Shown: piece by piece, positions 27,786-38,293 of the stretch
Layout: the number at the start of each line of letters is the position of its first letter
How positions within the stretch are numbered: position 1 is the first letter of the stretch
Assembly: GCF_028401955.1 (NCBI RefSeq)
Contig: NZ_JAQOTJ010000016.1
Coordinates: 37,376 to 101,375 of the forward strand
DNA from: Bacillus sp. BP-3
GTDB taxonomy: Bacteria > Bacillota > Bacilli > Bacillales > Bacillaceae_G
DNA: 64,000 bases
Direction of reading: 5' to 3'
Notes under the pieces: model-generated
What the model was told of the DNA's origin: nothing
What the model saw: the letters and a program-made list of their open reading frames with translations, nothing else
Database searches by the model: none
Made by a program: the position numbers and the translations under genes

Positions 27786-27956
27786 CACAAACATTCTAAT
27801 TAAAGGAAATTATATTACAAAAGTGTAACGTTTTTTATCAAAATATTACACACGTAATAAAATTAATAGTATACTAATGTATAAGATTTACTGTTTTATC
27901 ATTTATACGTTCGAAATCATAATTATACTTAAAATTTTCTTTTCGGAGGGAAATGA

Positions 27957-29213
27957 ATGAAATTACGCAATTTAATTATTGGCTCTGCAATTGCTGGTGG
28001 AATCATTCTTTGTGCTGGTGGTGTTAGCGCTTATCAATATGTGTCCAAATTAAATCATCAGTTAGATACATACGTTTTACCTCACACAACATTTGAAGGA
28101 GTTTCCATAGACGGAAAAACGAAAGCGGATGTTCAAAAAATCATTCAACAAAAGGTTGATGAGTTAAATAAAAGATCTATAAACTATACCTTCCAGGATG
28201 ACAAACAGACATATACTTGGCAGGAGTTAGGTATTGAATATAACGGTGCGAATGTTACAGATAAAATTTTCAAAGAACAAAAGGGCAATATTTCTAATCG
28301 TTATAACATGCGAAAACAAGCTGAAACGGGGGAAATAAAGCGTGACTATAAGTTAGAACCTTCTATAAACACAGCAAAATATGATACGTTTATTAAGGAA
28401 AAATATAACGATTCCTTAGTAGAGCCTGTTAATGCCGACTTATCTATCTCTGGAACAACCATTAATATTAGCGAAAGTAAAGATGGTGAAAAAGTTGATA
28501 AAGAGAAATTAAAGACCCTCACAACAGAAGCCATCACGACAAATAAACAAGATATTCAAGTTCCCATTACAGCTGTGAAACCAGAACGCTCAACAGAAGA
28601 TATAAAAAACATGGGGATTCAAGAAGTAATCGCTGAATACTCTACTCCTCTAGCTGGACGAAACTCAAGTCAAACATTTAATGTGCAACGCGCTGTTAAT
28701 ACATTAACAGGAGTATTTGTTGCACCCGATGAGACATTTAGTTTTAACGGTCGCGTTGGTATAACAGATGCTGCACATGGTTATAAGTCGGCAGCGGTTT
28801 ATATAAACGGAAAAGTAGAACAAAGTGCTGGCGGCGGTGTTTGCCAAGTAAGCAGCACATTATATGGTGCCGTATTACGAGCTGATTTAGGAGTTGTAGC
28901 GCGAAGTAATCATTCTTTACCGGTCCATTACTTACCTCTTGGTCAAGATGCAGCAGTTGCTGATTACGGCCCTGATTTGCAATTTAAAAATAATACGGGG
29001 AAATATATTTATATTCAAGCACTCACGAGCGGCAGTAGTGTAACTACCCGTATTTTCGGTACAAATACAGGGAAAGATGTAGAGGTTTCTTCAAAAGTAA
29101 TCAGTGAAACGGATAAAAGCATTGTGGCTGTAACATATAAAAAAGTAACCCAAAATGGGCAAGTGCTCTCGAACGGTCAAATTTCAAAAAGCACATACAA
29201 AAAGGCGTCCTGA
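27957..29213 (+). CDS. VanW-family cell-envelope protein
   Basis: 418 residues. An N-terminal membrane anchor or signal (about 7-30) is followed by a putative peptidoglycan-binding region (40-230) of the type found beside VanW domains. The VanW domain (about 230-380) has DETFSFNGRVG, the GGGVCQVSSTLYGA core and NHSLPVHYLPLGQDAAV. VanW domains occur in envelope proteins of Firmicutes without a proven enzymatic role; glycopeptide resistance should not be inferred. GGAGGG precedes the ATG. Confidence 0.88.
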   Translation: MKLRNLIIGSAIAGGIILCAGGVSAYQYVSKLNHQLDTYVLPHTTFEGVSIDGKTKADVQKIIQQKVDELNKRSINYTFQDDKQTYTWQELGIEYNGANVTDKIFKEQKGNISNRYNMRKQAETGEIKRDYKLEPSINTAKYDTFIKEKYNDSLVEPVNADLSISGTTINISESKDGEKVDKEKLKTLTTEAITTNKQDIQVPITAVKPERSTEDIKNMGIQEVIAEYSTPLAGRNSSQTFNVQRAVNTLTGVFVAPDETFSFNGRVGITDAAHGYKSAAVYINGKVEQSAGGGVCQVSSTLYGAVLRADLGVVARSNHSLPVHYLPLGQDAAVADYGPDLQFKNNTGKYIYIQALTSGSSVTTRIFGTNTGKDVEVSSKVISETDKSIVAVTYKKVTQNGQVLSNGQISKSTYKKAS

Positions 29214-29228
29214 TTCACGCCTTTTTGT
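29199..29228. terminator. Bidirectional terminator overlapping two gene ends
   Basis: AAAAAGGCGT pairs with ACGCCTTTTT; the stem covers the stop codons of both vanW-type and minus-strand genes. Confidence 0.85.
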
Positions 29229-29487
29229 TTTGTAATATAGAAACAAAATTACCGATATGTGCTTTTGCTTCTTCTATTGTCCATACACGATTTCCATATT
29301 GTTCAACTTCTTGCTGTACTTTCTCCCAATCTTCTCTTTGCTCTATTTGAGCAAATTCTTGTAATAATTTCCCCTGCGTTTCTTGTTCTTCCTGTTCTTT
29401 AAATTGTTGCATAAGATGAGCTATTTCTTCTTCATATATACCTAATGTACAATACGCTCTAAGAAAATATTGAAATGTTGAATACAT
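29215..29487 (-). CDS. Small acidic protein, candidate immunity partner of the RNase A-like lipoprotein
   Basis: 90 residues from the ATG at 29487 (AAAGGCGGGG upstream); an upstream extension to 29532 would overlap the previous gene. Mostly helical, acidic and glutamine-rich in the middle (QQFKEQEEQETQ), ending with NRVWTIEEAKAHIGNF. It has no signal peptide and so is cytoplasmic. It begins 16 bases after the toxin-like lipoprotein gene on the same strand, and its size, order and charge suit an immunity protein. I have no direct family proof, so the role is inference. Confidence 0.65.
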   Translation of the reverse strand: MYSTFQYFLRAYCTLGIYEEEIAHLMQQFKEQEEQETQGKLLQEFAQIEQREDWEKVQQEVEQYGNRVWTIEEAKAHIGNFVSILQNKKA

Positions 29488-29503
29488 AAATTCCCCGCCT
29501 TTC

Positions 29504-30010
29504 TTATTTCTCAGAAGGATAAGAAGTAACAATCTTAAAACCTAGTTGACTCCCTTTATCTCTTTGCAACACAGTCACTGTATTACGAAGGCCATCCTTT
29601 ATACGCATATCCTTTTTTAATGCTGTTTTTCCAACTGCAAAATCATGCTTCGTATTTAATACAAGACGGTTTTCCTTCGATTCTTTCAACCATTTATTAA
29701 TTTCTTTTTCATGCTGCTTTAACGTATCTTTTACCGCCTTTGTTGCTGTTTCTTTATCATAATATGTACTTGCAGCAGATACATTATCTGTACGTAATCG
29801 TTCTTTCAACTGCTCATCGGTTTTCCCAACGTGACGTTCTAGCGTATGACCATTTTTCGGTGGTCCTTCCATTTCATCTAAAATTTTGTCACTAACATTT
29901 ATAGCTGATGAAACCTGATTATCTTTCGGTTTCGTTTGACTTGAACATCCACTTACTACAAGTATCATCATAAGCATGATGCTTATCATAACATTCCATA
30001 ACTTTTTCAT
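29504..30010 (-). CDS. Lipoprotein with bacterial RNase A-like (CdiA toxin type) domain
   Basis: 168 residues. A lipoprotein signal ends at VVSGC (Cys22), followed by a short linker and a domain spanning about 45-168. That domain matches my recollection of the RNase A-like CdiA C-terminal toxin family: GHTLERHVGKTDEQLKERL (His60, Arg71), ASTYYDKETA, the helical KDTLKQHEKEINKWL and the terminal VTSYP (Thr162, Tyr164). His, Arg, Thr and Tyr at those places are the catalytic residues in the studied toxin. It is exported to the outer face of the membrane rather than being part of a large CdiA or polymorphic toxin. The small gene downstream may encode immunity. The assignment is by motif memory, without a search. 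Confidence 0.7.
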   Translation of the reverse strand: MKKLWNVMISIMLMMILVVSGCSSQTKPKDNQVSSAINVSDKILDEMEGPPKNGHTLERHVGKTDEQLKERLRTDNVSAASTYYDKETATKAVKDTLKQHEKEINKWLKESKENRLVLNTKHDFAVGKTALKKDMRIKDGLRNTVTVLQRDKGSQLGFKIVTSYPSEK

Positions 30011-30208
30011 CGTATCACCTCTTTCATGATTATTGTATTATCTTTAGAAAAAGTCAATTCTATCGTATATATTCTGTTATCCCCTAGCCATTCTTTCTAT
30101 AAAAATGTGACTTTTTCTTCAAATAAATCTATAATCTTACAAAATTTTATTGTCTTCATATGAAAAGTGTGATGTAATGCTAAAAAAAGCAAAGGAAAAC
30201 TAATTGAT

Positions 30209-30757
30209 ATGGCAGAAACAATTCATTCTTTTCTTATAGATCATCAGACGATGGCAATTCCACTTAGCATCTTATTCAATATTTTTATTAGCCTAGCAGC
30301 TTTTATTCCTAGTGTGTTTTTGACGGCAATTAACATTTCATTATTTGGGATAACAACAGGAACACTCATCTCCATTGCTGGGGAAGCATTAGGAGCGATT
30401 ATCTCCTTCTATTTATATCGGCTTGGTTTTCAAAAAGCTGCTCAAAAAAATATAGATAATCATCCAAAAGTACAGCAACTTCTTTATGTACAAAGAAAAG
30501 AGGCATTCTTTCTCGTTTTATCGTTTCGCCTCATTCCCTTTATTCCATCTGGCATCGTAACACTATTTGCAGCCCTTGGAACGATGTCCATTTTAACTTT
30601 TAGCATCGCTAGTACTCTTGGAAAAATACCAGCGTTACTTATTGAAGTATATTCTACCTATCAAGTAATGAACGGAACAAATGAAGCAAAGTGGATTATT
30701 ACAATTGCCGGCTCTGCTGGTTTGTTTTATTTGTGGAAAACATGGAAGAAAAAATGA
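30209..30757 (+). CDS. VTT-domain (TVP38/TMEM64, DedA-like) membrane protein
   Basis: 182 residues, about five membrane segments. The VTT/SNARE-associated features are AFIPSVFLTAINISLFG, the glycine-rich re-entrant GEALGAIISFYLYR and the FRLIPFIPSG motif. Related proteins move or flip phospholipids or undecaprenyl phosphate; a role here is not shown. AAAGGA lies 11 bases before the ATG. Stand-alone gene ending at a terminator shared with nprA. Confidence 0.85.
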   Translation: MAETIHSFLIDHQTMAIPLSILFNIFISLAAFIPSVFLTAINISLFGITTGTLISIAGEALGAIISFYLYRLGFQKAAQKNIDNHPKVQQLLYVQRKEAFFLVLSFRLIPFIPSGIVTLFAALGTMSILTFSIASTLGKIPALLIEVYSTYQVMNGTNEAKWIITIAGSAGLFYLWKTWKKK

Positions 30758-30783
30758 AAAAAGGAGCATCATGCTCCTTTTTC
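30757..30783. terminator. Bidirectional terminator
   Basis: AAAAAGGAGCAT with ATGCTCCTTTTT between the VTT gene and nprA. Confidence 0.9.
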
Positions 30784-30805
30784 ATTATATAAAGGGGAGT
30801 GCAAC

Positions 30806-32479
<1,674 letters not shown>

Positions 32480-32549
32480 CTAACATTTTTTTAAAGAAAG
32501 TAGATTTATAGTAGCATTAAGTTTCCACTATTAAAATACTGAAAATTAA

Positions 32550-32581
32550 AATAATTTATTTCTCAAGATTTTATGAATTTT
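32550..32581 (-). promoter_or_regulatory. nprA upstream motif, proximal copy
   Basis: 27 of 32 bases match the motif at 32707-32738, including an identical block whose minus strand reads CTTGAGAAATAAA. It is a candidate regulator site or promoter element for nprA, about 85 bases upstream of its start codon. Confidence 0.45.
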
Positions 32582-32706
32582 GGATAACAATTATTTTGAA
32601 CCCCCTTTTTCAGCAGTACAGAGGGCTTATCTATCATTCCATACTATTTAAATACTCACATTTACTTAATTCTAATATGATAAAAGAGCAGTAATCTTAA
32701 TATTTA

Positions 32707-32738
32707 AATATTTTATTTCTCAAGTTTTGTAGAATTTT
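32707..32738 (-). promoter_or_regulatory. nprA upstream motif, distal copy
   Basis: Direct-repeat partner of 32550-32581, 157 bases away (15 helical turns). Otherwise the 300 bases upstream of nprA hold no gene. Confidence 0.45.
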
Positions 32739-32765
32739 GACGAACAATTTAAAAACAAGAATAAA

Positions 32766-32812
32766 AAAACTGACTCAAAAAGCCGTTTTGTCACGGCATT
32801 TCGAGTCAGCCT
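32766..32812 (-). terminator. Terminator of nprR-nprX
   Basis: The minus strand reads CTGACTCGAAATGCCGT, loop, ACGGCTTTTTGAGTCAG and then a T run. The 17-bp stem with mismatches is similar to the hairpin at 55729-55770. Confidence 0.9.
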
Positions 32813-32829
32813 CATTCCCAATGGTTACC

Positions 32830-32958
32830 TTATACATTTACTGCTTCAACTGTGTCAGTGCCTTGTCCAAAAACATCTGGTACATGACCATATTGTGGAC
32901 TAGCTATAACAACTAATGCCGCCGCCGTTAAAATTATACCCATTACCATTTTTTTCAT
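32830..32958 (-). CDS. nprX: NprX signalling propeptide (quorum-sensing pheromone precursor)
   Basis: 42 codons. Found between nprR and nprA, where NprX genes lie: the start ATG is 2 bases after the nprR stop, and its GGAGG lies inside the last nprR codons, so translation is coupled. The product has a basic start (MKKMVMG), a hydrophobic export segment (ILTAAALVVIA) and a C-terminal part containing GHVPDVFGQG. By alignment with the known SKPDIVG pheromone, the mature signal is expected around HVPDVFG. After secretion and processing the peptide is reimported and binds NprR. The exact cut sites are inferred. Confidence 0.88.
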   Translation of the reverse strand: MKKMVMGIILTAAALVVIASPQYGHVPDVFGQGTDTVEAVNV

Positions 32959-32960
32959 CC

Positions 32961-34232
32961 TTATCCCTCCAGTATCGTTTCGAGAACCTCAATTGCTAAC
33001 TTATAATAATGATTGCTTTCTTTAAATTGCGAAAAATTCTCGAAATATTCAGCTAGCTCTATATATACTTTCTTCAATTCTTTTTTACTTCCTGCATTTT
33101 TAAAAAAAGGTACTGCTTCTGTTTCTAAGAATACCTTATATACACTTGGTTCTGTAAAATACTTATAACGAAGCATAAGGAGTAAGTACAACTTCGTATT
33201 ACACCTTTCGTCTTTCTTAGCAGAAATGATTCCCTTCTCAATCCACTCTTTTGCTTCTTCTAATTGTTCAAGATGGATACATTGAAGGGCCATCTCATAC
33301 AACGTATCGACATAGTTCACATCTTCTTGCATTTGATATTGTAAACTTTTTGTATAGTATTTTTTGGCTTCTTCATACTTTTTCTGTTTATAATGTATAG
33401 TGCCAATATTACTTAATACCATTGCCATTAATACATCTTTTTCAGAAAAAGCTTCTACTTCACGTAGTATACTCTCATAAATTTTTAACGCTTCATCATA
33501 CTGTCCTTTTTCAATATAGCTCAATCCAACGATAATTTGACAATTAATCACATTTCGAAATTTATATTCATTTCGAAATCCTTCCATGGCAATATTAGCA
33601 AAATGAAGTGCCATATGTGGAATTTCCAAATGAGTATATGCAACCGCTAAATTATAATAAATTCCCGTTTCATAATAATCTTGTTCTTTTGCCATTAACT
33701 CTGTCTGAACTAAAAACTGTAGCCCCTCTTGCCATTTATGCTGAAGGCAATAGCATAAAGCCTGGCTATACTTATATAACAATTGCTGGAATGGAGATAA
33801 CTTTTTATAAACTTTTTTTAGTTTTTCCAACTCCTCTTTCAGGGCTGGTACATTTCTCTTCATAATTAAATATCGTGCATATAATAATTTATAATAATTC
33901 ACAATTTCAAAATCTACAATTTGTTGCATTTCTGCTTCTAGTTCTGTATATAACTCTTCAACTTTATATTTATCTAAGTGAACTAGTGCCTGTAACCACT
34001 CCTCTAACTTTTCTTTCACCTCAGCTTCAATGTCTCTTAAATCCGAAACTGCAATTTCTAATCTCGTACATAATAACTGCAATATTTCTTCTGATGCTTC
34101 AATTTTTCCATTTTCAATTTTACTTAAATATGAGACGGAACAAATGCCTTGACAGAGTTCTTCTTGTGTCATTTTTTGTTGGAGTCGTTTGTAAAAAATT
34201 TGCTTACCCATTTTTTCCAGATTGTGTTGCAT
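32961..34232 (-). CDS. nprR: NprR, RNPP-family peptide-controlled regulator
   Basis: 423 residues from the ATG at 34232 (GGAGGAGGGG upstream). The N-terminal HTH (about 8-60) contains MTQEELCQG and SVSYLSKIENG. It is followed by a long array of TPR-like helical repeats to the C-terminus, for example EKGQYDEALKIYESIL and KQKKYEEAKKYYTKSL. Free NprR can inhibit Spo0F in sporulation, and NprX-bound NprR activates protease genes; both are known for B. thuringiensis. The context with nprX and nprA makes the assignment firm. Confidence 0.95.
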   Translation of the reverse strand: MQHNLEKMGKQIFYKRLQQKMTQEELCQGICSVSYLSKIENGKIEASEEILQLLCTRLEIAVSDLRDIEAEVKEKLEEWLQALVHLDKYKVEELYTELEAEMQQIVDFEIVNYYKLLYARYLIMKRNVPALKEELEKLKKVYKKLSPFQQLLYKYSQALCYCLQHKWQEGLQFLVQTELMAKEQDYYETGIYYNLAVAYTHLEIPHMALHFANIAMEGFRNEYKFRNVINCQIIVGLSYIEKGQYDEALKIYESILREVEAFSEKDVLMAMVLSNIGTIHYKQKKYEEAKKYYTKSLQYQMQEDVNYVDTLYEMALQCIHLEQLEEAKEWIEKGIISAKKDERCNTKLYLLLMLRYKYFTEPSVYKVFLETEAVPFFKNAGSKKELKKVYIELAEYFENFSQFKESNHYYKLAIEVLETILEG

Positions 34233-34415
34233 AGTCCCCTCCTCCATTCTAACTTATACCCTAGTACTTTAATAATACATAAAATTCACAAAAATATAAA
34301 TTGATAAATAAAAGATTTGGAAGGATTTTTCATAACATTTATGATATGGGTAATTTTTAGCAATAAACTTCAAAAAAGAGGTATACTATAAGCAAAATAT
34401 GGAGGTGTTCACGTT

Positions 34416-35879
34416 ATGGTACATTATAAAGACGATAGCTACGCCTTACACACAGACTTATATCAAATTAATATGGCTTATACATATTGGAAAGATAATA
34501 TTCATAACCGCCGCGCAGTATTCGATTTATACTTTCGCAAGCTGCCTTTTGAAAATGGTTATGCGATTTTCGCAGGACTAGAGAAGATTATAGAGTATGT
34601 AGAGAACTTTCAGTTTACAGAAAGTGATCTTGCTTATCTAAAAGAACTTCAATTTGAAGAAGATTTTTTACACTACTTACAAAATATGAAGTTTACTGGT
34701 TCTATTCGCAGTATGCAGGAAGGTGAAGTTGTCTTTCATAACGAACCCCTTTTGCGTATAGAAGCACCACTTGGAGAAGCGCAAATTATTGAAACCGCAC
34801 TTTTAAATATTGTGAACTACCAAACGTTAATTGCCACAAAAGCTGCCCGGATGAAGCATGCAGCTGGTGATGATGAACTTCTTGAGTTTGGAACACGCCG
34901 TGCTCATGAGTTTGATGCAGCGCTTTGGGGAACACGAGCAGCATTCATCGGCGGCTTTTCTTCAACGAGTAATGTTCGAGCAGGAAAACGCTTTGGTATT
35001 CCTGTTGCTGGTACGCACGCTCATTCATTTGTCCAAGCGTATCGCGATGAATATGTAGCATTCAAAAAATATGCAGAAACACATGAAAAATGCGTTTTTC
35101 TCGTTGATACTTATGACACATTAAAATCTGGTGTACCAAATGCGATTCGCGTCGCAAAAGAATTTGGTGACCGTATTAACTTTTATGGTATTCGCCTTGA
35201 TAGCGGAGATATGGCGTACTTATCGAAAGAAGCGCGTAAAATGTTAGATGCCGCCGGATTTACCAGTACAAAAATTATTGCTTCAAGCGACTTAGATGAA
35301 TATACGATTTTACATTTAAAATCGCAAGGAGCAAAAATTGATGTATGGGGTGTTGGAACAAAGCTGATCACGTCGTTTGAACAACCAGCATTAGGAGCTG
35401 TTTATAAATTAGTTTGTATCGAAGATGAAAATGGTGTATTAAGCGACACCATTAAGATTTCGTCCAATCCTGAAAAAATTACAACACCAGGATTAAAACG
35501 TATCTATCGTATTATCAATCGTATCAATCAACATGCAGAAGGCGATTATATTGCGTTAGAAACAGAAGAACCGCAGCAAGAAGAACGTTTAAAAATGTTT
35601 CATCCTGTTCATACGTATATTAGTAAATTTGTCACGAACTTTGAAGCAAAAGAGCTGCATCATGATATATTTGTGAACGGGCAGCTCACATACGAATTAC
35701 CGGACATCCTTCATATTCAGCGCCACACGCAGAACAGCTTATCATTCTTATGGGAAGAGTATAAACGAACCCTGAACCCAGAAGAATATCCAGTCGATTT
35801 AAGCCAAACGTGCTGGGATCATAAAATGAATTATATTCAAACAGTGCGAGAACAAATTGCAAATTCAATCAAAAAATAA
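34416..35879 (+). CDS. pncB: Nicotinate phosphoribosyltransferase
   Basis: 487 residues; catalyses nicotinate + PRPP to nicotinate mononucleotide in NAD salvage. Family features are the N-terminal TDLYQINMAYTYW, FGTRRAHEFDAALWGTRAAF (phosphate binding and the catalytic His region), GTHAHSFVQAY, YGIRLDSGDM and the ASSDLDEYTI loop. GGAGGTG precedes the ATG. The single gene ends at a strong terminator. Confidence 0.94.
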   Translation: MVHYKDDSYALHTDLYQINMAYTYWKDNIHNRRAVFDLYFRKLPFENGYAIFAGLEKIIEYVENFQFTESDLAYLKELQFEEDFLHYLQNMKFTGSIRSMQEGEVVFHNEPLLRIEAPLGEAQIIETALLNIVNYQTLIATKAARMKHAAGDDELLEFGTRRAHEFDAALWGTRAAFIGGFSSTSNVRAGKRFGIPVAGTHAHSFVQAYRDEYVAFKKYAETHEKCVFLVDTYDTLKSGVPNAIRVAKEFGDRINFYGIRLDSGDMAYLSKEARKMLDAAGFTSTKIIASSDLDEYTILHLKSQGAKIDVWGVGTKLITSFEQPALGAVYKLVCIEDENGVLSDTIKISSNPEKITTPGLKRIYRIINRINQHAEGDYIALETEEPQQEERLKMFHPVHTYISKFVTNFEAKELHHDIFVNGQLTYELPDILHIQRHTQNSLSFLWEEYKRTLNPEEYPVDLSQTCWDHKMNYIQTVREQIANSIKK

Positions 35880-35908
35880 GGAGAGAAGCTTCTCGCTTCT
35901 CTCCTTTT
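35878..35908. terminator. Bidirectional terminator
   Basis: AAGGAGAGAAGC pairs with GCTTCTCTCCTT between pncB and cadA. Confidence 0.9.
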
Positions 35909-38270
35909 ACAAATCTTTTACTCGCAATACACGCATCGCATTTAACACAGCTAGTAAAGTTACCCCAACATCTGAGAAGACTGCTTCCCACATTGTCGCA
36001 ATGCCGAATGCCCCAAATAAAAGAACAACTCCTTTTATCCCTAAGGCGAAAATGATGTTTTGCCATACGATACTACGCGTACGTTTTGCAATTTGAATAG
36101 CCGCTGCTATTTTCGAAGGTTCATCTGTCATAATGACAATGTCAGCTGCTTCAATTGCTGCATCTGATCCTAAACCACCCATTGCAATCCCAACATCTGC
36201 TCTTGCTAATACAGGTGTATCGTTAATACCGTCTCCAACGAACGCAATTTTTTCTTTCGGATGTTTTGTCGCATCAATTTTTTCAATCTCTTCTACTTTT
36301 TGCTGCGGCAATAATTCTGCATGGACTTCATCAATACCAAGTTGTTTCCCAACTGCTTCTCCGACTGATTTTGCATCACCAGTTAACATGACGGTTCTTT
36401 TTACACCAAGTTGTTTTAATAATTGAATTGCTTGCTGAGCATCTTCTTTAATTTCATCAGAAATGACAATATATCCAGCATACATACCATCTATAGCTAC
36501 GTGCACAAGTGTTCCCACAGTTTTCGGTTGCTGGAATGGAATATTTTCTTTTCTCATTAACTTTGCGTTTCCTGCAAAAATTTCTTTTCCGTTTACTTTC
36601 ACAACTGTACCATGACCAGAAATTTCATTATACTCTTCAATCATCTGTTCATTGACTACTTTTCCATATGCAGCTCGAATGGACTGTGCGATTGGATGAT
36701 TCGAATATACTTCTGCAAATGCTGCATACTGTAACAATTCTTCTTTCGTCACAAATTCGCTTGGCTGCATATCTGTTACTTTAAAGACACCTTTTGTTAA
36801 CGTACCTGTTTTATCAAATACGATATGTTTTACATCATTTAATGCTTCTAAATAGTTACTGCCCTTTATTAAAATTCCGTTCTTAGATGCTGCGCCAATA
36901 CCGCCGAAGAACCCCAGTGGAATCGAAACAACCAATGCACAAGGACAAGAAATAACAAGAAAGACGAGCGCTCTATAAATCCAATCCGAGAACGTTGCTC
37001 CCTCTATAATAAGCGGTGGAACAAAAGCTAGTACTGCAGCTGTAACGACGACAGCTGGTGTATAATAACGAGCAAATTTCGTAATAAAGTTTTCTGTCGG
37101 TGCTTTACGACTACTTGCGTTTTGCACTAAATCTAAAATTTTTGAAACAGTAGATTCACCGTACTCTTTCGTCACCTCAATTGTTAATACACCATTTTGA
37201 TTCACAAAACCACTTAATACATCACTGCCGACCTCTACTTCACGAGGTACAGATTCTCCTGTTAATGCCGATGTATCTACCATTGATGTTCCTTCGATTA
37301 CGTTACCGTCTAATGGTACTTTTTCACCTGGTTTGACGATAATGAAATCACCAATGTGCACATCTTCCGGCGATACTTGTTTCGTTTCATTTCCTAGCTT
37401 TAAGTTTGCATAATCAGGTCGAATATCCATTAACGAACTAATCGACTTACGCGAACGATTCACCGCAATACTTTGGAACAGTTCACCTACTTGGTAAAAG
37501 AGCATAACCGCGACAGCTTCTGAATAGTTTTGAGTCCCGAAAGCACCAAGTGTTGCAATTGCCATTAAAAAGTTTTCGTCAAACACTTGCCCGCGTACAA
37601 TATTCTTTGCAGCACGTAAAACTATATCGCCGCCTATAATCATATAAGCAATCACGAAAAGTGGAATTGTGATGATTTGCGGTAATGAAGCTAGTGCAGC
37701 AATAGCAGTTAAAATCGCTCCGATCGATAACCGCCAAATCATTTTTTTCGTATTCGCTTCTCCGTGATCATGACTATGATCATGTTCTGTATTCTCTTTC
37801 TCACGTACTACGTTTACTTCTGGTTCTAATTTCTGTATGACTTCTTTTATGTTCGCAACAGTTGTCTCTAATTCTTGTTTATTTGCCACTTCTATTTTTA
37901 ATTTTTTAGAAACAAAATCAACAGATGCGGATGTAATTGCAGGCATTTCGTTTATTTTTGTTTCAATTTTCATCGCGCAGTTTGCACAATCCAAGCCTTC
38001 TAATATAAACGTTTCTTTTGTTGCTTTTGTTTTTTGTTCTTCTCTCACATGAACATGTGGTTCTAATTTATTTACAAGTTGCGTTGCTTCTTTGACAACA
38101 TGTTCTTCGTTTTGTTTCGATGTTTCTACTGTCATCGTTTTCGTTACGAAGTTCACAGAACAAGATGATACATCCTCTAATTCCCCTACACCTTTTTCGA
38201 TTTTCATCGCACAGTTTGCGCAATCTAATCCATCTAACACAAGTTTCCGTTTTACCAATGCGTCCCCCAT
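35907..38270 (-). CDS. cadA: Heavy-metal-translocating P1B-type ATPase (Cd/Zn/Pb exporter)
   Basis: 787 residues. Two N-terminal HMA metal-binding domains, each with GLDCANCAMK (about 13 and 92), are followed by a His/Asp-rich stretch (EHDHSHDHGE). The membrane metal site is CPC in SCPCALVVSIPLG, the phosphorylated Asp is in DKTGTLTKG, the A-domain motif is TGESVP, and the N- and P-domain motifs SGHGT and GDGINDTP are present. This fits Cd2+/Zn2+ efflux. The gene lies 23 bases after cadC. A recent duplication of the HMA domain is suggested by the near-identical cores. Confidence 0.93.
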   Translation of the reverse strand: MGDALVKRKLVLDGLDCANCAMKIEKGVGELEDVSSCSVNFVTKTMTVETSKQNEEHVVKEATQLVNKLEPHVHVREEQKTKATKETFILEGLDCANCAMKIETKINEMPAITSASVDFVSKKLKIEVANKQELETTVANIKEVIQKLEPEVNVVREKENTEHDHSHDHGEANTKKMIWRLSIGAILTAIAALASLPQIITIPLFVIAYMIIGGDIVLRAAKNIVRGQVFDENFLMAIATLGAFGTQNYSEAVAVMLFYQVGELFQSIAVNRSRKSISSLMDIRPDYANLKLGNETKQVSPEDVHIGDFIIVKPGEKVPLDGNVIEGTSMVDTSALTGESVPREVEVGSDVLSGFVNQNGVLTIEVTKEYGESTVSKILDLVQNASSRKAPTENFITKFARYYTPAVVVTAAVLAFVPPLIIEGATFSDWIYRALVFLVISCPCALVVSIPLGFFGGIGAASKNGILIKGSNYLEALNDVKHIVFDKTGTLTKGVFKVTDMQPSEFVTKEELLQYAAFAEVYSNHPIAQSIRAAYGKVVNEQMIEEYNEISGHGTVVKVNGKEIFAGNAKLMRKENIPFQQPKTVGTLVHVAIDGMYAGYIVISDEIKEDAQQAIQLLKQLGVKRTVMLTGDAKSVGEAVGKQLGIDEVHAELLPQQKVEEIEKIDATKHPKEKIAFVGDGINDTPVLARADVGIAMGGLGSDAAIEAADIVIMTDEPSKIAAAIQIAKRTRSIVWQNIIFALGIKGVVLLFGAFGIATMWEAVFSDVGVTLLAVLNAMRVLRVKDL

Positions 38271-38293
38271 GTTTCTCCCTCCTTGTGTTTTAT

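Noticed and set aside
27957-29213. Vancomycin resistance gene
   Set aside because: A VanW domain alone does not give glycopeptide resistance, and no vanHAX or similar genes are present.
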